A stretch of 64,000 nucleotides of DNA from Imhoffiella purpurea. Lineage in GTDB: Bacteria > Pseudomonadota > Gammaproteobacteria > Chromatiales > Chromatiaceae. This document shows positions 7,755 to 17,300 of this stretch, piece after piece. The first letter of the stretch is position 1; each line of letters opens with the position of its first letter. Where the stretch lies: the NCBI RefSeq assembly GCF_000585215.1, contig NZ_AONC01000025.1:62001-126000 (forward strand), read 5' to 3'. The notes beneath the pieces are model-generated. The model saw nothing but the letters and a program-made list of their open reading frames with translations, had not been told where the DNA came from and ran no database searches. The position numbers and the translations under genes were made by a program.

Positions 7755-10166
7755 TCATCTCAGGTCCTCCAGGCGCGCGGGCCGGGAGAAGAAATAGCCT
7801 TGAGCGCAGTCCACGCCGATCTCTTCGAGGATGGTGAGGATGTCCGTGTTCTCCACGAATTCGGCGATGACCCGCTTGTCCATGCCGTGAGCCATGTCGG
7901 TGATGGCCTTGACGAAGATACGGTCCTCGCGGTTGTTGGGCAGGTCGCGAATGAAGGCGCCGTCGATCTTGATGTCGTCGACCGGGAGCTGGCGCAGATA
8001 GGCGTAGGAGGCGTAGCCGCTGCCGAAGTCGTCGAGGGCGAAACGGCAGCCGAGATCCTGGATGCTGCGCATCAATCGGGTGGCGCTGGACAGGCTGTCG
8101 ATCGCGACCGATTCGGTGATCTCGAAAGAGAGCCGTTCGGGTGCGATCCGATGCCTCTGGATGCGCTGCTTCAGTAGGGACAGGATGGTTGGGTCGTCCA
8201 TGGCGTTCGCGGACAGGTTGATCGCGATCCGCATTCCCGGATTCCGGGCCAATGTCTCGATGGCCTGGTCGAGGACCCAATGATCGATGTTCTGGATCAG
8301 ACCGGTCTTTTCGGCGATGGGGATGAAACGATCCGGGAATACCATGCCTCCCTCCTTGCCGCGCATGCGCAGCAGGGCCTCGAAGTGACAGGGGGCGCCC
8401 GTGGCGAGATGGATGATCGGCTGGAAATAGAGCTCGAAACGCTCCTCCCGCAGCGCCTGGGCGATCTCTTCCTTCCAAAGGATCCGGTCGTTGAGCTGCT
8501 CGCGGGATGTGTCCTGGGACGAAAAGAGGTGCCAGCGGCCACGGCCCCGGTCCTTGGCCTGGTACATGGCCAGATCGGCATTCGCCATGAGCTGCGGAAT
8601 GTCGAGCCCATGATCCGGGAAGGCGACGATGCCGATGCTGGCCGAGATTCGGTGCTGTCGGCCCTGTTCGCGCAGGGTGATGCCGCGGATGGCCTTCTGG
8701 GCCGCCTCGGCGCTGGCGATGGCGTCTTCTGGGCTGGACTCGGGAAGCACCAGGGCGAATTCGTCCCCACCGAGACGGGCCAGAAGGTCGCTCGATTGGG
8801 CGATGCCGCGCAGCTGTTCGGCGACGCGCTTGAGCAGTGCGTCGCCCACCTGATGTCCGCTCAGGTCGTTCACGTCCTTGAACTCGTCGAGATCGAGGAA
8901 GAGCAGCGCGCCCTGGTGACCGTAGCGCGCGGCCTGATCCACGATGCGCTCGAAGTCCTCGTTGAAGCGACGCCGGTTCATCAGGCGCGTCAGCGGGTCG
9001 TGGTCGGCGAGCCAGGCCAGTTGTTCCTCCGCCTGTTCCCGGTCCTGCTGCAGCAGCTCCATGCGATCGGTCAGCCGTCCGACCGTTTCCACCATGAGGT
9101 CGATCTCGTCGCGGGGCAGCTGCAGGTGGCTGAAGGGCACGAGCGCGGCGCGCAGATCGGCGTAGCGCCGTTCGGCGAGCAGCGGCAGGGCGGCGGCGAG
9201 ATCCCGCAGCCGGTAGAGTGGCGGCTGCATGATCACCAGGAGCAGGGATTCGGACAGCAGCAGTCCGAAGACCGCGATCAGGAGGCTGTCGTGCCAGGCA
9301 TCGCGGATGCTCTCCTGTTGGGCGGTCACGTCGTTGATCACATAGGCGTTGACGCCTGCGGCCAGCCCGCGGATGCGATAGATCTCGAACCAGCCCTGGT
9401 CCATCTCGATCATGATCGGGTCCCGTTCCGGACCTGCGTCGCTCAAGGATGCCTGCGCGGCGCGGAGTATGGGCAGCGAGCGCTCAGGAAAGGTGATGAC
9501 GGGAAACCCGAGATGGTCTCGAGCGTCATCCGGGGCGGAATCCCGGTGGCCGATCCTGTCGACGTCGATGGCGATCTCGGCCCCGGTCAAGGCATTGAAG
9601 GACAGCAGGGCATCGGCGAGCGAGCGTTCGAGAATCAGGGATCCGGCGAATGCGCCTTTCCACAGCTGGGGAACCACCAGATACTGGCCGCATCCGAATT
9701 CGCAGGAGAGCAACGAGAAGGTGCTTTCGGGCGACTCCGCCAGGCGTGTCAGGAGCTCGGGGGGCAGCTCCGGCGTACCCTCGGGCCAGGATATCCTGTG
9801 CGCGTTGTGGGGTTCGATCCAGTGTACCGAGCGGATGTCCCATTCCAGGTCGAGCAAGGCGCCGTGCGCCTCGAGCGCCTTGACGAGCTTGTCCGTGAGA
9901 TCGGCGGCATCGGCCGGACCCAACAGGGGGACCAGGCTGGCCAGCTTCGACATCTCCTGGGTGCGCTCGTGGAGCATGGCGCGCAGGTGGCGAATCTGCT
10001 GTTCTCTGATCTGGGCCTGTTGCAGCTCGAACTGGCGGATCGATTGGGCATTGGCCAGAAAGGCGAGGGATGCGTTGACCACGACCAGGATGAGGCTGAG
10101 TACGATGACCGCCTTCCAGCGCAGACTGAAAAACCCAATGATATGGGGGCGCTCTTCGCCCAGCAT
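7755..10166 (-). CDS. Membrane-anchored GGDEF-EAL cyclic-di-GMP protein
   Basis: The 803-residue protein has an N-terminal membrane segment (about 18-40), a periplasmic sensor region of about 250 residues with a CEFGCG cysteine pair, a second membrane segment (about 292-314), a linker, then GGDEF (LGGDEF at about 466-470) and EAL (FEALLRMRG at about 595-603) domains. The GGDEF signature is intact, but the inhibitory RxxD site five residues before it reads QSSD, so product inhibition is probably lost. EAL motifs such as DDFGSGYASYAYL are intact, so it could make or degrade c-di-GMP. ATG at 10166 has AGG nine bases upstream; the in-frame TTG at 10238 is less likely. The signal sensed is unknown. 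Confidence 0.88.
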   Translation of the reverse strand: MLGEERPHIIGFFSLRWKAVIVLSLILVVVNASLAFLANAQSIRQFELQQAQIREQQIRHLRAMLHERTQEMSKLASLVPLLGPADAADLTDKLVKALEAHGALLDLEWDIRSVHWIEPHNAHRISWPEGTPELPPELLTRLAESPESTFSLLSCEFGCGQYLVVPQLWKGAFAGSLILERSLADALLSFNALTGAEIAIDVDRIGHRDSAPDDARDHLGFPVITFPERSLPILRAAQASLSDAGPERDPIMIEMDQGWFEIYRIRGLAAGVNAYVINDVTAQQESIRDAWHDSLLIAVFGLLLSESLLLVIMQPPLYRLRDLAAALPLLAERRYADLRAALVPFSHLQLPRDEIDLMVETVGRLTDRMELLQQDREQAEEQLAWLADHDPLTRLMNRRRFNEDFERIVDQAARYGHQGALLFLDLDEFKDVNDLSGHQVGDALLKRVAEQLRGIAQSSDLLARLGGDEFALVLPESSPEDAIASAEAAQKAIRGITLREQGRQHRISASIGIVAFPDHGLDIPQLMANADLAMYQAKDRGRGRWHLFSSQDTSREQLNDRILWKEEIAQALREERFELYFQPIIHLATGAPCHFEALLRMRGKEGGMVFPDRFIPIAEKTGLIQNIDHWVLDQAIETLARNPGMRIAINLSANAMDDPTILSLLKQRIQRHRIAPERLSFEITESVAIDSLSSATRLMRSIQDLGCRFALDDFGSGYASYAYLRQLPVDDIKIDGAFIRDLPNNREDRIFVKAITDMAHGMDKRVIAEFVENTDILTILEEIGVDCAQGYFFSRPARLEDLR

Positions 10167-10440
10167 ATGCGTTGACCTCATAGAAGCGCACGGAGAGAGA
10201 GGCTGCGAAGGCGTCCCAATCCTCCCGCTAGATCCCAAGGGGGGCGATCGGCGTGACTCGTTTCATAATGGGGCATGAGCTCGATGTCCGCGTCTATGCG
10301 GGTCAGGGGCTCCAAATTCAGCGCATTGTACTGGAATGCGAGAATCCAGTTGAGATGATCGATGGCCCCTTCGTTCTCATCCCGGCGTCATCCTTCGTCT
10401 CGCCGCTGCGACGGCGCCGCGACCCAAGTCGGACAGCCTC

Positions 10441-10773
10441 CTAACGGAACACTTCCTGGGCGATGCCGTTGAGGGTGATCACCTTGATGAATCCCGCCGT
10501 TCTGGACGGACAGAAATAGTTGAGCGTGCGCACCTGCTGGACCGACTGATTCGTATCCTGGGCATTGAGCCCGATCGAATAATCGCCGCCCGATTTCATC
10601 GGAAAGCAGCCGCAGAGGGCGAGCTGCTCGGTGGTCATGCCGGGTTCGGGGCTGCAGCCTTTCCCCTCCTTGCTCGTCGCGTCCGATTGGCATCCGGGCA
10701 GACCGATCGTGGACGCCAAGACGATGAGCGTCATGGCGAAGACGCATGGATCCGTGGCTCGCGGGGTGGTCAT
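10441..10773 (-). CDS. Small predicted lipoprotein of unknown function
   Basis: The 110-residue product has a hydrophobic N-terminal stretch ending in the lipobox LPGC (Cys28), so it is probably lipidated and exported. The mature part is short and holds further Cys residues (GCSPEPG, LCGCFP, NYFCPS) that could form disulfides in the periplasm. AGGA lies seven bases before the ATG at 10773. I recognise no family. It sits upstream of the GGDEF-EAL gene on the same strand, 274 bp away, and is divergent from the htrA operon. Confidence 0.6.
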   Translation of the reverse strand: MTTPRATDPCVFAMTLIVLASTIGLPGCQSDATSKEGKGCSPEPGMTTEQLALCGCFPMKSGGDYSIGLNAQDTNQSVQQVRTLNYFCPSRTAGFIKVITLNGIAQEVFR

Positions 10774-10997
10774 GGTCGAATCCTCTCTCAGTGCGGCGAA
10801 CGTTGGGTCTCTGGTGCAGGAACTGCAGCCGGCTCTCTGCGTCTTGGCTGTAGCGGGTTTCCATCCGAGTCATTGGTCTCGGAAGTATTCGAGCATCTTC
10901 GTGGATCGCGACGGCGTCTCCCCTGAGGCACGCTGTCGGATCGAGATCTGGCTCGATGGCCGGGCAGGATACGCCATCGGTCTCTACCTGACGGAAA

Positions 10998-11014
10998 ATT
11001 AAGGATTCGTTAAG
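10998..11014 (+). promoter_or_regulatory. Direct repeat resembling an OmpR-family response-regulator box upstream of htrA
   Basis: ATTAAG and GTTAAG lie in the same orientation 11 bp apart (one helical turn), the spacing used by PhoP/OmpR-class regulators. It sits 120 bp upstream of htrA, whose operon encodes such a regulator, so autoregulation is an inference. A GATACT at 11037 could be a -10. The rest of the 359-bp gap 10774-11132 shows no gene. Confidence 0.35.
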
Positions 11015-11132
11015 CCGCGTGACATGCGACTGCCCGGATACTGGTCACTCATGACGGCCTGTTCGGTCTGTGGCCTCGTCGGCCGATGGACAAGCCGGTC
11101 CTTTTTCCGATGATCTCATGAGGAGCAGGAAC

Positions 11133-12659
11133 ATGACGTCGCAAACATCGATCGAATCCTTGGAACACCGCAAGCCCGTACCGCGTCACCGATTGACGAA
11201 GACGGTGGTGGCGAGCGCCGTGGCCCTGGCTCTGGTCGCCGGGGGGGGCGTGATGGCTCGGGCGGAGAATCCGCCGGTGTCGGCGCTACCGGCCGCGGGT
11301 CAGCCGATGGCGCTGCCCAGTTTCGCGGACGTCGCCGAACGGGTGTCTCCGGCGGTGGTCAATGTGAAGGTCACCTCCGAGATCGGCGGTTCTCCAATGG
11401 TGCGCGGTTTCCGTGGCATGCCCGACAATATGCCGGTTCCCGAGTTCTTCAAACGCTATTTCGGCGAGCTTCCCCAGGGGACGCCGCATCGCGTTCAAGG
11501 GCAGGGCTCGGGCTTTCTGGTGGACCCCGATGGCTATATCGTGACCAACAATCACGTCATCGATGGGGCCACCGAGGTGACGGTCGTTCTCAATGACGGT
11601 TCGTCGCATTCGGCCAAGATCGTCGGGCACGACGACAAGACGGATCTGGCCCTGCTGAAGATCGAGACCGATCGCCCGCTCGCCTATGTCGAGCTGGGCG
11701 ATTCGACCAAGGCCCGCGTCGGCGACTGGGTGCTGGCGGTCGGCAATCCATTCGGCTTGGGCGGTTCGGTGAATGCTGGCATCATCTCCGCGCGCGGACG
11801 CGACATCCATTCCGGACCCTATGACGACTATCTGCAGATCGACGCAGCCATCAATCGCGGCAATTCGGGCGGTCCTCTGTTCGATACCAGCGGCCGGGTG
11901 ATCGGCGTCAATACCGCCATCTATTCGCCGACCGGTGGCAATGTGGGGATCGGATTCGCCATCCCGGCCGAGACGGTCAGCCGCGTGGTCGCCGATCTGC
12001 GCGCGGACGGTCATGTCGAGCGCGGCTGGCTGGGCATCCGGATTCAGCCGGTGACCGAGGATCTGGCCGCCGGTTTGGGTCTGGGCGCGGCCCGAGGCGT
12101 CCTGGTCGCGGACGTGGTGCCGGGCGGGCCGGCGAGCGCGACCGATCTGCGTGCCGGAGACGTTATTCTGAGCGCCAACGGCGAGAGGATCGAGAACTAC
12201 AAGGACCTCCCCAGGCTGGTGGCCGATCTCAAGTCGGGCAGCCGCATGCGGCTGGAGGTGATCCGCGACGGCAAGCCTCGGCATCTGGAGGTCGAGGTCG
12301 GCGCCATGCCGGACGAGGATCGGATCGCTTCGGCTTCCAGGTCCGACGGCCAGTCGGAAGGGAATCCGCATCTGGGGCTCTACCTGGCGCCTCTGACGCC
12401 CGAACTGAGGATGCGTCGCGGGCTGGACGCGGGCAGCGAGGGCGTCTTCGTCGCCCAGGTCGAGCCCGGCAGTCCGGCGGCCGAGGCCGGAATCGAGCCC
12501 GGCAGCCTCATTTCGATGGTGGGGGCGGATCCGGTCAGCTCGCCCGAGCAGATTCAGTCCGCGGTGCGTCGGGCGAGCGCTGAGAAACAGCGGGCGGTGA
12601 TCATGCGGGTCGAACGCGATGGACAGGCCCTGTTCGTGGCCGTCCCGCTCTCGGCCTGA
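11133..12659 (+). CDS. degP: HtrA/DegP-family periplasmic serine protease
   Basis: The 508-residue protein has an N-terminal signal/anchor segment (about 23-43), a trypsin-like domain with the triad His141 (TNNHVIDGA), Asp171 (DKTDLALLKI) and Ser245 (NRGNSGGPLF), and two PDZ domains (about 290-380 and 395-500). This is the DegP/DegQ/MucD layout for handling misfolded envelope proteins. ATG at 11133 follows AGGAGC with good spacing; longer in-frame starts are less likely. It is followed after 25 nt by a response regulator and its kinase, which suggests one envelope-stress operon. Whether it is DegP, DegQ or MucD cannot be told from sequence. Confidence 0.93.
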   Translation: MTSQTSIESLEHRKPVPRHRLTKTVVASAVALALVAGGGVMARAENPPVSALPAAGQPMALPSFADVAERVSPAVVNVKVTSEIGGSPMVRGFRGMPDNMPVPEFFKRYFGELPQGTPHRVQGQGSGFLVDPDGYIVTNNHVIDGATEVTVVLNDGSSHSAKIVGHDDKTDLALLKIETDRPLAYVELGDSTKARVGDWVLAVGNPFGLGGSVNAGIISARGRDIHSGPYDDYLQIDAAINRGNSGGPLFDTSGRVIGVNTAIYSPTGGNVGIGFAIPAETVSRVVADLRADGHVERGWLGIRIQPVTEDLAAGLGLGAARGVLVADVVPGGPASATDLRAGDVILSANGERIENYKDLPRLVADLKSGSRMRLEVIRDGKPRHLEVEVGAMPDEDRIASASRSDGQSEGNPHLGLYLAPLTPELRMRRGLDAGSEGVFVAQVEPGSPAAEAGIEPGSLISMVGADPVSSPEQIQSAVRRASAEKQRAVIMRVERDGQALFVAVPLSA

Positions 12660-12684
12660 TTCGAGGTTGGGAGGTCGAGGGTCG

Positions 12685-13359
12685 ATGCGTATCCTGCTGG
12701 TCGAAGACGATCGTCAGATGGCGGACTATCTGCGCAAGGCGCTGGTGGAATCGGGCGCCACGGTCGATCAGGCCGGTGACGGCCGCGAGGGACTGCTGAT
12801 GGCGGCCAGCGGGGACTATGACGTCCTCATCCTCGACCGCATGCTGCCGGGCCTCGACGGGCTCGGCATCGTGCGCACCCTGCGCGCCTCGGGCAATCGC
12901 ACGCCGGTGCTCTTCCTCAGCGCCCTCGGCGAGGTCGACGACCGAGTCGAGGGGCTGCGCGCCGGTGGCGACGACTATCTGACCAAGCCCTTCGCCTTCT
13001 CCGAGCTGCAGGCCCGTGTCGAGGCCCTGCTGCGCCGCGGCGTCTCCGAGGCCCCGGAGACGCGGCTCTGCGTCGCCGACCTGGAGATGGATCTGCTCAA
13101 GCGGGAGGTGCAGCGCGCGGGCCGGCCGATCCAGCTACAGCCGCGCGAGTTCCGACTGCTCGAATGTCTGATGCAGCAGGCCGGGCGCGTCGTGACCCGA
13201 ACCATGCTGCTCGAACAGGTCTGGGACTATCATTTCGATCCCCAGACCAACGTCATCGACGTGCATATCAGCCGGCTGCGCGGCAAGATCGACAAGGGCT
13301 TCGAGCCGCCCCTGCTGCATACGGTCCGCGGGGCCGGCTATATGATCCGCGCCGAATGA
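12685..13359 (+). CDS. OmpR-family response regulator
   Basis: The 224-residue protein has a receiver domain with acidic pocket (Asp8, Asp9), phospho-acceptor Asp51 (LILDRMLPG) and Lys101 (LTKPF), then a winged-helix output domain with TNVIDVHISRLRGKID and a terminal VRGAGYMI. It should bind direct-repeat DNA when phosphorylated by the kinase encoded next. Its stop overlaps the kinase start (ATGA), so the two are translationally coupled. GAGGTCGAGGG before 12685 supports the start. Confidence 0.95.
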   Translation: MRILLVEDDRQMADYLRKALVESGATVDQAGDGREGLLMAASGDYDVLILDRMLPGLDGLGIVRTLRASGNRTPVLFLSALGEVDDRVEGLRAGGDDYLTKPFAFSELQARVEALLRRGVSEAPETRLCVADLEMDLLKREVQRAGRPIQLQPREFRLLECLMQQAGRVVTRTMLLEQVWDYHFDPQTNVIDVHISRLRGKIDKGFEPPLLHTVRGAGYMIRAE

Positions 13360-14792
13360 CGCCCCCCGCGCTCGCCCTCGTCGGCGCATGGACCGAGCTG
13401 CGCGAACGCGCGGTCCGCATCCTGCGCAGCTCCACCTTCCGGCTGGCGCTGCTCTACGTTCTGCTCCTCGGCGTCTCCGTCGCCATTCTGCTGGAGTTCA
13501 TCTACTGGTCGACCGCCGGCTATATGGACCGTCAGATCGAGGCCACCATCCAGGCCGAGATCCGCGGTCTCGCCGAGCAATACCGTCAACGCGGACTGAC
13601 CGGGTTGACCGCCGTGATCAGCGAGCGGGTGGCGCGCGACCCGGTCGGGTCCAGCGTCTATCTGCTGGTCGACGGCGAGTTGCATCTCATCGTCGGCAAC
13701 CTGGATCGGTGGCCGGTCGAACTCCCGGACGCCGACGGCTGGATCAGCTTTCATCTGCGCGAGCGCGGACCGGACCGCTCGGAGGAACACGAGGCTCGCG
13801 CCCAGGTCTTTCGGCTCCGCAGCGGTCTGCGGCTGCTGGTCGGTCGCGACGTGCGCGATCTGGAGGCGATCCGGGCGGTGATCCTCGAGGCCCTCGGCTG
13901 GGGTCTGGCCATCACCGCCGGGCTCGCTCTGGTGGGGGGCTGGCTGATGAGCGCGAGTCTGGTCCGGCGGCTCGAATCCATCAACCAGACCAGCCGCGAG
14001 ATCATGGAAGGGGATCTGTCCCGGCGCATTCCATTGAGCGGGAGCGGCGACGACTTCGATCAGCTGGCGGCCTCGCTCAATCGCATGCTGGAGCGGATCG
14101 AGGCGCTCATGGCCGGGGTCCGCCAGGTCTCGGACAACATCGCCCATGACCTGCGTACCCCGCTGACGCGTCTGCGCAACAAACTCGAGCTGCTCCGTGC
14201 CGAGCTGCCGGATTCGGGGTCGGCGCGCTCACTGGCCGAGGAGACCATCTCGGACGCCGAGGAGATGCTGGCGACCTTCAATGCGCTCCTGAGGATCGCG
14301 CGCATCGAATCGGGCAGTCGCCGCTCGGCCTTCGGCGCGCTCGATCTGGTCCCTCTGGCGGAGGACGTGGTCGAGCTCTACGAGCCGGTCGCGGCCGAGC
14401 GCGATCAGCGGCTGACGCTTGAGCGGGGCGGGCCGGCCTGGATACTGGGCGATCGCGATCTCATGTTTCAGGCACTCGCCAATCTCGTCGACAATGCCAT
14501 CAAATATACGCCGGTCGGCGGCCGTCTGGGCGTTCAGCTCAACGTCGCTGACGATCGGGTGAGGCTCGTCGTAACGGACGATGGTCCGGGCATCCCGAGC
14601 GAGCTGCGCGAACGGGTCTTTCGTCGTTTCTTTCGCGTCGACGACAGCCGCTCCACGCCTGGTAGCGGGTTGGGGCTGAGTCTGGTGCTGGCGATCGTCC
14701 AATTGCATCGCGCGACCATCGAACTGGGGGACAACGGACCTGGGTTGCGTGTCGTTCTGGGATTCGAGTCTTGGATGGTGCGCGATACATGA
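13356..14792 (+). CDS. Membrane sensor histidine kinase (partner of the upstream OmpR-type regulator)
   Basis: The 478-residue protein has two membrane segments (about 28-50 and 178-200) bracketing a periplasmic loop of about 125 residues, a HAMP linker, a HisKA domain with phospho-acceptor His264 (NIAHDLRTPLTRLRNK) and an ATPase domain with N-box (NLVDNAIKYTP), G1 (DDGPGIP) and G2 (GSGLGLSLV). ATG at 13356 overlaps the regulator's stop. The signal is unknown; grouping with htrA suggests envelope stress or a metal. Confidence 0.94.
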   Translation: MTPPALALVGAWTELRERAVRILRSSTFRLALLYVLLLGVSVAILLEFIYWSTAGYMDRQIEATIQAEIRGLAEQYRQRGLTGLTAVISERVARDPVGSSVYLLVDGELHLIVGNLDRWPVELPDADGWISFHLRERGPDRSEEHEARAQVFRLRSGLRLLVGRDVRDLEAIRAVILEALGWGLAITAGLALVGGWLMSASLVRRLESINQTSREIMEGDLSRRIPLSGSGDDFDQLAASLNRMLERIEALMAGVRQVSDNIAHDLRTPLTRLRNKLELLRAELPDSGSARSLAEETISDAEEMLATFNALLRIARIESGSRRSAFGALDLVPLAEDVVELYEPVAAERDQRLTLERGGPAWILGDRDLMFQALANLVDNAIKYTPVGGRLGVQLNVADDRVRLVVTDDGPGIPSELRERVFRRFFRVDDSRSTPGSGLGLSLVLAIVQLHRATIELGDNGPGLRVVLGFESWMVRDT

Positions 14793-14862
14793 TCCAAGGG
14801 GCTGCGATGGATGATGAATTAGCGCGTGCGCTATGAGGCTAGATGGAGTATTTTACCCGGCT

Positions 14863-14890
14863 CGATCGAATTCTTATTCGAATTCGATCG
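14863..14890. terminator. Hairpin between convergent genes
   Basis: A perfect inverted repeat with 11-bp arms (CGATCGAATTC / GAATTCGATCG) and a 6-nt loop lies between the histidine kinase and the convergent NamZ-like gene. It is well placed to end transcription from both sides. No T-run follows on either strand, so the terminator role is an inference. Confidence 0.45.
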
Positions 14891-14913
14891 GTTGCTGAAT
14901 TCCTGCATTTACA

Positions 14914-16125
14914 CTATTGGGCGTAGATTTTCAATGGCGCGGTCGTTTCCGCCCAATGTTCCTCGTCGGTCTCCAGGCGTCTTTCGAGGTCTCCGGGTTG
15001 CCCCTCGGGATCGTCGACCCATTCGCGCAGGAAGGTTCCGCCGGACAGCAGGTCGATGGCGAGGCGGTCCTTTTCGTATTCGTAATGGAAGTGTCGCCAG
15101 ATCGGGTAGTCCGGATACTCGAGGCGCAGGCATTTCAGGAGTAGGGAGATCAGGCGATAGGGCTTGAAGCGTTCGTGGCCGTAGCTCGATCCGTCCGTAT
15201 GGATCTGCAGCCCGGAGCAGAGTCGTCCGGCGTGCTTGTGGAAGGTCGGCTCGAACCAGCAGGGGCGGATGAGGGCGCCCTGGGTCCAGCTCGGGCACGA
15301 CTGAAGCATGCGACGGAGCACGCGCTCGAAGTCGACATCCGGTGCGCCCGCCAGTTCGAGTGCCGTGGTGGTGCCGCGCCCCTCGGAGAGGGTGGTGCCC
15401 TCGAGCAGCACCGTGCCGGGAAAGCAGCGGGCCATGTTGAGGCTGGATGCGTTGGGGCTGGGGTTGATCCAGGCGAGTTCGCCGAGCGGCCAGCCGTATC
15501 CTGGGGGCTGCGAGGGGCGATAGCCCTCCATGGCGACCAGATGCAGATCCAGCTGGCTGCCCCGGTCGGACACGAACCATTTGGCGAGTTCTCCGAACGT
15601 CAGCCCGTGGCGCATGAGGATCGGGCCCGCGCCGACGAAGCTCTCCCAGCCGGGTTCCAGCAGGCTGCCCTCGATCGGTCGCCCGGCGGGGTTGGGACGG
15701 TCCAGCACCCAGAGCCCCTTGTCGGATGTACTGCAGGCGTCGATCAGATAGCCCAGCGTTGTGACATAGGTATAGATACGCGTTCCTATGTCCTGGAGGT
15801 CGACCAGGAGCACGTCGAAGCTGTCGAGCATCTCCTGGCTGGGGTAGCGGACCTCGCCGTAGAGGCTGTAGACGGGAATGCCGTAGTCGGGATCGACCGC
15901 GTCGGAGGTCTCGACCATGTTGTCCTGTTTGTCGCCCTTCATGCCGTGTTGCGGGCCGAATGCGGCGACGATGCTCAGCTCGCTCAGATCCATGAGCGCG
16001 TCAAGGCTGTGCTGGCCTCTCGACGTCACGGACGCCGGGTGACCGAGCAGTGCGATACGGCGGCCCCAGAGCGGCTTTCGGAGTTCGGGGTTTTCCAGCA
16101 GGCGATCGATGCCGAGTTTCATCAT
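14914..16125 (-). CDS. DUF1343 / NamZ-like exo-beta-N-acetylmuramidase family protein
   Basis: The 403-residue product shows DUF1343 landmarks: GRRIALLGHPASVTSRG, FGPQHGMKGDKQDN, VDLQDIGTRIYTYVTT, VLDRPNPAGR and EGTTLSEGRGTTTALEL. The family includes NamZ, which trims N-acetylmuramic acid from peptidoglycan fragments. Many members have a secretion signal, but none is visible here, so a cytoplasmic recycling role is as likely as an exported one. Two adjacent ATGs (16125 and 16122) follow GGAAAAG; 16125 is used. The gene is divergent from queA. Activity is inferred from the family only. Confidence 0.85.
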   Translation of the reverse strand: MMKLGIDRLLENPELRKPLWGRRIALLGHPASVTSRGQHSLDALMDLSELSIVAAFGPQHGMKGDKQDNMVETSDAVDPDYGIPVYSLYGEVRYPSQEMLDSFDVLLVDLQDIGTRIYTYVTTLGYLIDACSTSDKGLWVLDRPNPAGRPIEGSLLEPGWESFVGAGPILMRHGLTFGELAKWFVSDRGSQLDLHLVAMEGYRPSQPPGYGWPLGELAWINPSPNASSLNMARCFPGTVLLEGTTLSEGRGTTTALELAGAPDVDFERVLRRMLQSCPSWTQGALIRPCWFEPTFHKHAGRLCSGLQIHTDGSSYGHERFKPYRLISLLLKCLRLEYPDYPIWRHFHYEYEKDRLAIDLLSGGTFLREWVDDPEGQPGDLERRLETDEEHWAETTAPLKIYAQ

Positions 16126-16277
16126 CTTTTCCGGGACCTGTTTCGGTGCCTTGCGTGCGAATGAATGGGTGGCGAAGGCCGTACCGGGGCGACGGCGGGA
16201 ATCGCTCCTCCGGATTCGGCCCCTGCCCAATGTACCAGGCTCGGCAGGTGCTTCACGATTCTATTCATGACGAAATG

Positions 16278-17300
16278 ATGCGGCGATCCGATTTCCATTA
16301 CGACCTTCCGCCCGAACTGATCGCACAGCGACCTGCGGCCGAGCGTGCAGGGGCACGTCTCATGACCTTGGACGGGCCGAATGGTGCGCCGCGCGATCTC
16401 ATGTTCAGAGATCTGCCGCTATTGCTTCGCCCCGATGATCTGCTTGTTTTCAACAATACGCGGGTCATGCGGGCGCGTCTCTACGGACATAAAGAAAGCG
16501 GGGGTCGCGTCGAGGTGCTGCTCGAGCGTCTGCTCGGTCCGCGGGAGGCCCTCGCCCATATCCGTTCCAGCAAGTCGCCACGGTCCGGTACCTGCATCCG
16601 TCTCGCCGAGGGGTCGCCTCTGGAGGTGATGGGACGCGAGGGCGCATTGTATCGTTTGCGGGCATGTGAGAAAGACTTCGATGCGCTGATGTCGGCTTAT
16701 GGCCATCTGCCGCTGCCGCCCTATATCCAGCGATCGGACGACGAGGCCGATGAATCGCGCTATCAGACGCTATTCGCGCGGCGCGAGGGTGCCATCGCGG
16801 CCCCCACGGCCGGATTGCATTTCGACGAGGCGATGCTGAATCGGCTCGCCGATATGGGAATCGAGCGCGCAGAGGTCACCCTTCACGTCGGTGCCGGAAC
16901 CTTTCAGCCGGTGAGAACCGAGGACTTGGACCGGCATGAGATGCATTCTGAATGGCTGGAGGTTTCCGAAGAGGTGTGTGGCCAGATCGCGCGGACCCGA
17001 TCTCGGGGCGGGCGTGTCGTCGCGGTCGGGACAACCTGTGTGCGCAGTCTGGAAACCGCCGCCGCGGACGGATCCCTGCGGCCTTTTCGAGGCGAGAGCC
17101 GGCTCTTCATTCGGCCGGGTTATGCATTTCGCGTCGTCGATGCCATGATCACCAACTTCCATTTGCCCGAGTCCACTTTGTTGATGCTCGTCGCGGCCTT
17201 CTCGGGTTATGACCCCATCATGAACGCCTATCGACATGCCATATCCCGGCGCTATCGTTTCTTCAGCTATGGGGATGCGATGTTCTTGACGGGCACCTAA
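16278..17300 (+). CDS. queA: S-adenosylmethionine:tRNA ribosyltransferase-isomerase QueA
   Basis: QueA transfers the ribose of AdoMet onto 7-aminomethyl-7-deazaguanine in tRNA to make epoxyqueuosine. The 340-residue protein matches the family end to end: MRRSDFHYDLPPELIAQRP start, VFNNTRVMRARL, PTAGLHFD, HVGAGTFQPV, VGTTCVRSLE and ITNFHLPESTLLMLV. Start 16278 is chosen over the adjacent ATG at 16275 and longer options because it reproduces the family N-terminus; no clear ribosome binding site is seen. The usual partner tgt does not follow; an AT-richer gap does. Confidence 0.95.
   Translation: MRRSDFHYDLPPELIAQRPAAERAGARLMTLDGPNGAPRDLMFRDLPLLLRPDDLLVFNNTRVMRARLYGHKESGGRVEVLLERLLGPREALAHIRSSKSPRSGTCIRLAEGSPLEVMGREGALYRLRACEKDFDALMSAYGHLPLPPYIQRSDDEADESRYQTLFARREGAIAAPTAGLHFDEAMLNRLADMGIERAEVTLHVGAGTFQPVRTEDLDRHEMHSEWLEVSEEVCGQIARTRSRGGRVVAVGTTCVRSLETAAADGSLRPFRGESRLFIRPGYAFRVVDAMITNFHLPESTLLMLVAAFSGYDPIMNAYRHAISRRYRFFSYGDAMFLTGT

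Noticed and set aside
10253-10444. A small plus-strand frame between the GGDEF-EAL and lipoprotein genes
   Set aside because: Runs against both neighbours, no ribosome binding site, no recognisable sequence.
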